Assembly: GCA_009786825.1 (NCBI GenBank)
Contig: WQRI01000005.1
Location: 1-48,800, forward strand
From: Bacillota bacterium
GTDB taxonomy: Bacteria > Bacillota > Clostridia > Christensenellales > WQRI01
Reading direction: 5' to 3'
Length of the DNA stretch: 48,800 nt
In this document: positions 43,794 through 48,800 of the stretch, one piece after another
How positions within the stretch are numbered: the stretch's first letter is position 1
Layout of the letters: the number at the start of each line of letters is the position of its first letter
Position numbers and translations under genes: made by a program
Notes under the pieces: generated by a model
What the model was told of the DNA's origin: nothing
Seen by the model: only the letters and a program-made list of their open reading frames with translations
Database searches by the model: none

Positions 43794-45551
43794 CTACACT
43801 CTCAACTCACTAAACTCTGTACTTAGCCACTCTCGCCTGTTACGTAAAAAGTTTAGCAAAAATTCTACTTGCCCGCTAAAAGTGTCTATTTGTTGAATGC
43901 TTGAGGGGACTGCCCACATCTGCGTGCCTAAAATATCCCAACGCTTGAAGTTTCTCTCAAAGTCTTGCTTGTAGGTTGTGCTTAGATACTCTATTAGTTG
44001 TAGCGTATGCTCTAGGTGGCTGTCTTTTACTTCTGACCACCTTTGGTTTAGTAAGTCTACAAATTGCGGTACGCGAATTAAGTCTCTGAACCACACGTGA
44101 TGTGTCGCCCAAAGCCCCCTATAACTTGTAGCACTTTGCCTTACGCAACTACCGCCAATAAATACGCAATAGTCTGCAACCCTATCTTTATTGCCAGCCG
44201 CAACATCAAAATCCCAAATATGCCCAAGCACTAACCTTTTGTTGCCCGCTTCAGCACTACCCGCTGAATGCTGTCCGCTGTTCCCTGAACGCTGTAGCGC
44301 TTCAGCGCTACTCGCTGTTCGCTGAACGCTGTTCCCTGCAGCGCCGTGCGTAGCAACGCGCGGCGCTGCTATATTCATAAACACACTTGCGCCGAATACA
44401 TCAAAGTTTTTATACCACTCTTGCACTATATAAAAATCTATAAACGAGCCTACATCTATAACATTATTAATTGCGTCCCAATCCCTTGTGGCTATAACAT
44501 CGTGCACGTTTTGCAAAAAGTCGCGCGCGTACTCTTTATGCGCGCGCGTAAGGCGCGACCCGCTCGGGTACCTAATCTCGTACGCTCGCATTCTAAGCGA
44601 GCCATTTGTGTTTTGTTGTGGCTCACCGCGAGTATTGCGCGGGTTAACCAAAATGTAGTCTTCCCACTCTATATAGCCGTTTGTGGCTCTGTTGTCGTGC
44701 GCGCGCGTGTTAAGTTCTATATAATACTCAGATAAAGTCGGGTCTGCGTTAAACTGTGCTTGCACGCGCCCGGGCGCAACTTCTCTATGCTCGGCAAGCA
44801 TATAAATGCCCATATAGTTTCCGTTTACGTAAACGTGCATATGGCGCGCCTTTGTTGTCCACGCTTGATACTCTAACAGCCCGCCCAAAAAGTACGCCGA
44901 GTAGTTTCGTAAAAGACTTAAGTCTTGGTAATTTGCAATAAAAAGCCAATCTCTGTAAACGTTGCCGTTCCCAACCCCTAGCATATCTCTTGCTTGTGCA
45001 AACCTTATTCTAAAAGGCTTTTTGCCGTAGCGCTCGCCCTGCCACCACGAAGAATTTCCGCGCCCTCTAATCTGCCCCAAAGCACCCTCAAAGTTATGTC
45101 CCTCGTGCGCGCCCTTAACAGAAAAACTTATGCCACCTTGCCAATCTCTTGTAACAAAATCTAGATGCCCATTCTCACGGCTTGCATTAGGGTTTGTAGT
45201 AATGTTATTCGGCACATCTATATGAAGCGAAGCAAACGCATTAAAGTGCTTGTAGCGCGAAGCAGGATTCCAAGCGTCGTCGTTGTCGTTATTGTTGTCA
45301 TCACCCTTGTTATCGTAGCCCCCATCACTATCTTTATCGCTTCCACTACCGCTATCGTTATCGTTGTCGCTACTACCACTTCCACTACCGCTATCATTAT
45401 CTTTGTCACTACCGCTTCCGCCCGTACCGCCGTTCTCTGTGCTTCCATTCTGATAGCCATTATCACCACTACCATTGTCGTTAGCCAAACACGCAACTAA
45501 CGAAAAAGCAACAACCAAAATCAACAAACTTGCTAATAACTTTTTTTTCAT
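43794..45551 (-). CDS. CotH-family kinase-like lipoprotein
   Basis: CotH proteins are protein-kinase-like enzymes, known from spore coats and from cell-surface or cellulosome-like proteins. The 585-residue product has a lipobox (FSLVAC, Cys21) and a Gly/Ser/Asp/Asn linker to about residue 92. The CotH domain has RGRGNSSWW, KKPFRIRF, DWLFIANYQDLSLLRNYSAY, HMHVYVNGNYMGIYMLAEHRE and GHIWDFDVAAGN. An extra segment of about 35 residues (GNSVQRTASSAEALQRSG and on) interrupts the domain before KRLVLGHIWDFD; its DNA is a GC-rich heptad array. AGAGGT precedes the ATG. The last eight codons lie in another heptad array. Confidence 0.9.
   Translation of the reverse strand: MKKKLLASLLILVVAFSLVACLANDNGSGDNGYQNGSTENGGTGGSGSDKDNDSGSGSGSSDNDNDSGSGSDKDSDGGYDNKGDDNNNDNDDAWNPASRYKHFNAFASLHIDVPNNITTNPNASRENGHLDFVTRDWQGGISFSVKGAHEGHNFEGALGQIRGRGNSSWWQGERYGKKPFRIRFAQARDMLGVGNGNVYRDWLFIANYQDLSLLRNYSAYFLGGLLEYQAWTTKARHMHVYVNGNYMGIYMLAEHREVAPGRVQAQFNADPTLSEYYIELNTRAHDNRATNGYIEWEDYILVNPRNTRGEPQQNTNGSLRMRAYEIRYPSGSRLTRAHKEYARDFLQNVHDVIATRDWDAINNVIDVGSFIDFYIVQEWYKNFDVFGASVFMNIAAPRVATHGAAGNSVQRTASSAEALQRSGNSGQHSAGSAEAGNKRLVLGHIWDFDVAAGNKDRVADYCVFIGGSCVRQSATSYRGLWATHHVWFRDLIRVPQFVDLLNQRWSEVKDSHLEHTLQLIEYLSTTYKQDFERNFKRWDILGTQMWAVPSSIQQIDTFSGQVEFLLNFLRNRREWLSTEFSELRV
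44248..44342. repeat. GC-rich heptad array inside cotH
   Basis: Units such as CCGCTGA, ATGCTGT, CCGCTGT, TCCCTGA, ACGCTGT run in 7-bp steps on both sides of the palindromic AGCGCTTCAGCGCT. The array is in frame, encodes two similar 16-residue segments, and interrupts an otherwise conserved domain. Confidence 0.8.
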
Positions 45552-45566
45552 ATATACCTCTTTTTT

Positions 45567-45726
45567 TAATGTTAAATGTTAAATGGTGAATGTTAAATGT
45601 TTAAACTCATAAAGGCAATGACTTACGAACAGTCAGAGTTTTCAACTCTCTACATTTTGCAAAATGTAATATTGCCGCGCTAGCGGTGCAACCATTTAAC
45701 ACTTAAAATTTAACATTTAACATTTT
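45567..45726. repeat. Heptad-armed element R19 (TGTTAAA type), reverse core
   Basis: The left arm has TGTTAAA/TGTTAAA/TGGTGAA/TGTTAAA and the right arm CATTTAACACTTAAAATTTA and on. The core in reverse has GACTTACGAACAGTC and ATTGCCGCGCTAGCGGTGCAA. Confidence 0.88.
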
Positions 45727-45729
45727 AAG

Positions 45730-45761
45730 CAAAAGCACCTTAATACGCTAAGGTGCTTTTG
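45730..45761 (-). terminator. Terminator of the 802-residue lipoprotein gene
   Basis: CAAAAGCACCTTAGCG pairs with TTAAGGTGCTTTTG on the minus strand, 16 bp after the stop codon. Confidence 0.8.
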
Positions 45762-45776
45762 TTGAAAAAATTCTAA

Positions 45777-48185
45777 TTAAGCATTTGTTGGGTACGTTGG
45801 TCCGCCCGGTGTATTACCACTTGGGTAACCCGGTGTAGTTCCACCCGGTGTTGTAGTACCCGGTCCACCGTTTGTAGTTCCACCCGGTCCGCCCGGCGTT
45901 GTAGTACCTGGTCCGCCGTTTGTAGTGCCACCTGGATAGCCCGGGGTTGTAGTACCCGGTCCGCCATTCGTCGTGTCACCCGGTCCGCCCGGTGTCGTAG
46001 TACCCTGTCCGCCATTAGTTGTGTCGGTAGGGTAACCCGGTCCACCATTTGTTGTGTCTGTTGGGTAGCCCGGCTTGTACTCTCTTACAAACTCTTTGCT
46101 TGCGTTTACAATTGCAGACAAGTAGTTTTTAGCCGTAAGCGTTGTTCTTGTTGTTGGAAGTATAACAGGCGTCTCTGCGTTGGTTCTTGCAATGCGCTGA
46201 GTTGCTACCTGAGATTGCATTTTAGGCTGAGAACTCGAGTGCATTCTGCCCTGACTTCTGCCCTGACCGTGCATTTTGTCTTGCCCTTGCATTTTCATTC
46301 TGCCTTGTCCGTGTGCTTTAGCCTGTCCTTGACCTTGCATTTTAGGTTGAACTTGCTTGTCTCTACCAGCAACACCAGCCATAGCAGTAGGGGTAGTCGT
46401 TGTAGGTGGCGTTGGTCTGTAAAGCATATTTCTTTGGTTTGTGTCAGCGTTGCCCGGTCCTAACCCTGTGTCGTTGCCGCCTATTAACTGACCACCGTGA
46501 GAGTAAATCTCAAACTCTGCTACATCACTTGCAAACCTACCTACAATTTGTGCATCTAACTCTGGTCTGCCTCTATCTGATGTTCCGCCCGTTCCGAATA
46601 ACCAACTGCCTAACCAAGCAGTCCTTGTTGTAGATACATCTGGTGTAAATGTGTATACGATGTCTGCTATTCTGCCCGTGTCTTTTTCGAATACAACGTA
46701 TAACTCTATAGCACCCATATTTGCTCTGTCTGCAAACGCGTTGTTTAAGCTTGCGACAGGGTTTGTACCCCCGCCCCAAGTAGACGTTAAGCCCTCTACA
46801 TAAGTCTTACCCTCAATAATTACATAATGCTCTGTTGCAAATCTACTTTTTAAAAGTGCATTTCTTGCTGTTTCTAGCCTTCTGTAAAAACTTAAAGCAT
46901 TCTCACCTGTTGGGAATGCAAGTGTGTAGTTATCACCACCCGCAAATTCTGCTCTCTGTGCATTAGATAGTGCCACGAAAGAGCGCCACGCTCTGTCTAT
47001 CGCTGCTCTCATATCTGCGCTCTCAAGTGCTGTAGACATTTGTTCCCCGCTCATCTCTTCCCAGTTACCTAGCGCTACTACACGCTGTCTAAGGTATGCA
47101 ACCGGACCCGGCTGTTGTCCACCACCAGCAACCTTGCTTGCGTTTATAACAGCAGATACAAAGTTACGCGCTGTTAGTGTAGCAGACGTTGTTGGAACAA
47201 TCGCGTTAGGGTTAACCAACTGCCCCGCATTTGTATGACCTGCCCCGTGGCGCGCTGGGTTACCAATCTCGCCCTCTAAAAGCCTCGTGTTTGTTGGGTG
47301 GCGTGGGTCTTCTACACCCGGCGGATTAGAACCACCTGCAGGGTTCGCGCCAAGCGCACTTCTAGCAACTTGCCAAGTAGACACCTCTTGTATCGTATGC
47401 CCCTTAATGTCTTCTATTAAGTCGTGAACATTTCTGTGCGGGTTTGCTGTCCACGTACGCAAGTTGTTACCAACAACCCAAATACCTGCCCAGCCTGCAG
47501 TAGTGTCATTTCCGTTTCCGTTAAACGTGTAAATTACATCTACAATCTTGTCTGTTGCTTTTTCTACAACAATCTCTAAGTGAATTGCGCGCATACTGTG
47601 GCGGTCTGCAAATACGTATGGTCCGCCAGAGTTTGCGTGACCCGTGTGAAACTGCCCTGAAGGTATGCCCTGAACAAAAGTCTGACCCGGCGTAATTAAA
47701 TACATATCCGTGTTGCTGTACTTGTGGCGTAGATATGCGTTGTGTGCAGCCTCTAAGCGTGGATACATACTCTCGTAGTGGTGTGTCCAGTTAAGTTCGT
47801 TATAGTCTATGCTGCTTCTTGTATTTCGTGCATTCCTTGCATTTTGTGCCGTTGGCGTAGCAGGCGCACTACCTCTGTAAGCAACAAACCTTGCGCGGTG
47901 CTGTGGCGTTAGCCCCCTAAATTTTGCCCACGACTCTGAAATTGCTTGTCTGTTTTCTGCATTGTTTAAATGCTCTGTAACTTGGTCCGGCGTCTTTTCT
48001 AAAAAGTTTGGCTTGCCGTGAACCCTTCCGTGTAAAACTTGGTAAGCCGTGTGCGTCGGCTGTACATTTCCGTTGCCATTTCCATTCTCGTAACCATTAT
48101 CATTTCCATTTCCGTTACAAGCAACCATAGCAACAGCCATAACAGCCAAAAGCCCCGCTACCAACAAAACCCTAAAAAGTCTCAT
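45777..48185 (-). CDS. Lipoprotein with two FMN_bind-like repeats and a Gly/Pro/Thr tail
   Basis: An 802-residue lipoprotein with lipobox MVAC (Cys23) and an Asn/Gly linker. Two homologous domains follow, ending near residues 340 and 690. They share a YLITPGQTFVQGI / YVIIEGKTYVEGL block, HLEIVVEKATDKIVDVIYTF / ELYVVFEKDTGRIADIVYTF, and a closing SATLTARNFVSAVINASK / RTTLTAKNYLSAIVNASK. The closing block resembles the flavinylation motif (S/D)GATxT of FMN_bind domains, but the Gly is replaced, so covalent FMN is doubtful. Between ~605 and 658 lies an unusual Met/Gln/Gly/Lys region (MQGQGQAKAHGQGRMKMQGQ). The last ~110 residues are PGTTT/TTNGG repeats, probably a cell-wall-spanning linker. AAGGAG precedes the ATG. 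Confidence 0.78.
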   Translation of the reverse strand: MRLFRVLLVAGLLAVMAVAMVACNGNGNDNGYENGNGNGNVQPTHTAYQVLHGRVHGKPNFLEKTPDQVTEHLNNAENRQAISESWAKFRGLTPQHRARFVAYRGSAPATPTAQNARNARNTRSSIDYNELNWTHHYESMYPRLEAAHNAYLRHKYSNTDMYLITPGQTFVQGIPSGQFHTGHANSGGPYVFADRHSMRAIHLEIVVEKATDKIVDVIYTFNGNGNDTTAGWAGIWVVGNNLRTWTANPHRNVHDLIEDIKGHTIQEVSTWQVARSALGANPAGGSNPPGVEDPRHPTNTRLLEGEIGNPARHGAGHTNAGQLVNPNAIVPTTSATLTARNFVSAVINASKVAGGGQQPGPVAYLRQRVVALGNWEEMSGEQMSTALESADMRAAIDRAWRSFVALSNAQRAEFAGGDNYTLAFPTGENALSFYRRLETARNALLKSRFATEHYVIIEGKTYVEGLTSTWGGGTNPVASLNNAFADRANMGAIELYVVFEKDTGRIADIVYTFTPDVSTTRTAWLGSWLFGTGGTSDRGRPELDAQIVGRFASDVAEFEIYSHGGQLIGGNDTGLGPGNADTNQRNMLYRPTPPTTTTPTAMAGVAGRDKQVQPKMQGQGQAKAHGQGRMKMQGQDKMHGQGRSQGRMHSSSQPKMQSQVATQRIARTNAETPVILPTTRTTLTAKNYLSAIVNASKEFVREYKPGYPTDTTNGGPGYPTDTTNGGQGTTTPGGPGDTTNGGPGTTTPGYPGGTTNGGPGTTTPGGPGGTTNGGPGTTTPGGTTPGYPSGNTPGGPTYPTNA

Positions 48186-48289
48186 AGTGTTTTCTCCTTG
48201 TTTTTTTATAATGTAAGTGTGTGAGATGTAAAGCGTAAAAGCACCTTGCCAGTCGTTAAATGCAACACTTCACACTCAATTGTACACAA

Positions 48290-48484
48290 TTTTACTATGT
48301 GCAAAACACCAATTTGTATACACACCAAAACCCCACAAAACAAAACACTAAACAAAGAAATAACAAAACTCACAACGCAAAAAACCTATCAACAAAAAAA
48401 CAAAACCACCAAAAACAAAAAACCTATCCACAAAACAAAAAGCGCAAACACCCCAACACTCACAGAACCCAAAAAGCCACCAAA
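48290..48484. other. Strand-asymmetric A/C-rich tract
   Basis: About 195 bp with very few G or T on the plus strand, including two copies of CAAAAAACCTATC about 50 bp apart. It lies upstream of the 802-residue lipoprotein gene, so its transcript from the minus strand would be U/G-rich. ORFs called here on the plus strand are composition artefacts. Confidence 0.65.
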
Positions 48485-48485
48485 C

Positions 48486-48520
48486 AAAAAACGCAGCCTG
48501 AATTCTCAGGCTGCGTTTTT
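48486..48520 (-). terminator. Perfect terminator hairpin after the edge gene
   Basis: AAAAACGCAGCCTGA pairs perfectly with TCAGGCTGCGTTTTT around ATTC. It is bidirectional in form and lies 19 bp after the stop codon of the partial gene. Confidence 0.9.
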
Positions 48521-48539
48521 ATAAATATTAAGTTATTAA

Positions 48540-48800
48540 TTAAGGCGCTGGCACTTCTACCGGTGTTGCGTTTATAGCATTTACTAAAGCATTAGCAACA
48601 GCATTTAAAGTGTTTGTTATTCCAGAACTTGGTGTTTCAAATGCTGTAAACCCAAATGCTGTTAAGTTTTGTCTGTGATACGGATCTGTAGAAGTTGCTA
48701 AACTTAATTCTTGCCAATGTGTTATGCTTTGTAATTGTATGTGCGCAAACATATCAGTTACTGCTGTTTGTATATAATCAATAAATTGGTACCAACCTGA
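48540..48800 (-). CDS. C-terminal part of a protein cut by the window edge
   Basis: The reading frame stays open from the window edge (GWYQFIDYIQTAVTDMFAHI) through the internal Met that the ORF track took as start, giving at least 86 residues of C-terminus. The block SSGITNTLNAVANALVNAINA resembles the closing segment of FMN_bind-like domains (SGxTxT followed by an Ala/Val/Asn helix) and the closing block of the neighbouring lipoprotein. A short Pro/Glu tail ends it. Identity cannot be settled without the N-terminal part. Confidence 0.65.
   Translation of the reverse strand, partial: SGWYQFIDYIQTAVTDMFAHIQLQSITHWQELSLATSTDPYHRQNLTAFGFTAFETPSSGITNTLNAVANALVNAINATPVEVPAP

Noticed and set aside
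45165-45500. Overlapping ORFs opposite or beside the CotH linker
   Set aside because: The regular Gly/Ser/Asp codons of the linker keep other frames open; no ribosome binding site and only low-complexity products.
45773-46048. ORF of 91 aa overlapping the lipoprotein tail
   Set aside because: It is an out-of-frame reading of the Gly/Pro/Thr-coding repeats of the 802-residue lipoprotein.
48246-48577. Two plus-strand ORFs in the A/C-rich tract
   Set aside because: The tract lacks T, so stop codons are rare by composition; products are Lys/Asn/Thr-rich with no start signal, and they run across the terminator hairpin.

Overview
The window looks like a chromosome segment of an AT-rich, Gram-positive anaerobe, most likely an uncultured Clostridia-type Firmicute. 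The evidence is AGGAGG-type ribosome binding sites, a complete Rnf cluster in the clostridial order C-D-G-E-A-B, pyruvate phosphate dikinase, a SpoVB/MurJ-type flippase, CotH and DUF421/DUF4363 proteins, and envelope proteins with Gram-positive secretion signals or C-terminal membrane anchors. No rRNA, tRNA, CRISPR array, transposase or phage gene was found.

Layout, left to right: minD, an MreB-like actin and a Ppx/GppA-HD protein (0-4 kb); acyl carrier protein and pyruvate phosphate dikinase (4-7.4 kb); a VapD-like, Cas2-fold protein behind two tandem copies of an unknown small protein (7.8-8.8 kb); the Rnf operon (9.3-15.7 kb); a small unknown peptide gene with a strong promoter (16.1 kb); a 1233-residue helicase-nuclease and a ParE/RelE toxin-antitoxin pair (16.5-21 kb); two half-size TauE/SafE permeases; a 1376-residue surface protein; LysM and flippase genes; a divergent repressor switch (29.5 kb); DUF421 and DUF4363; a two-helix membrane protein; uvrB-uvrA; two membrane-anchored winged-helix paralogues; a 966-residue surface protein; a PadR regulator and a tiny membrane protein; a CotH lipoprotein; a two-repeat lipoprotein; and a gene cut by the right edge.

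The most striking feature is a family of about 19 full or partial intergenic repeats, mostly 150-215 bp each. Each has a recognisable core (a box around CGCTAGCG and a box around ACTGTTCAAAAG) between two inverted arms made of tandem 7-bp units. The core is conserved across copies, but the 7-bp unit differs from copy to copy (TGTTAAA, TGTAAAG, TGTACAA, TGAACAA and others). Within a copy both arms use the same unit in inverted orientation, so pairing is preserved. This is the reverse of an ordinary miniature transposon, whose ends are fixed. Arms often supply or abut stop codons, and heptad arrays also run into the coding ends of the mreB-like and cotH genes and the interior of cotH. I treat this as the candidate undescribed system.

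Other points of interest are a duplicated FMN-binding domain in RnfG with related degenerate domains in a nearby lipoprotein, a pair of apparently leaderless divergent promoters with a perfect operator filling the gap between their -35 hexamers, and the VapD-like module with a freshly duplicated partner.
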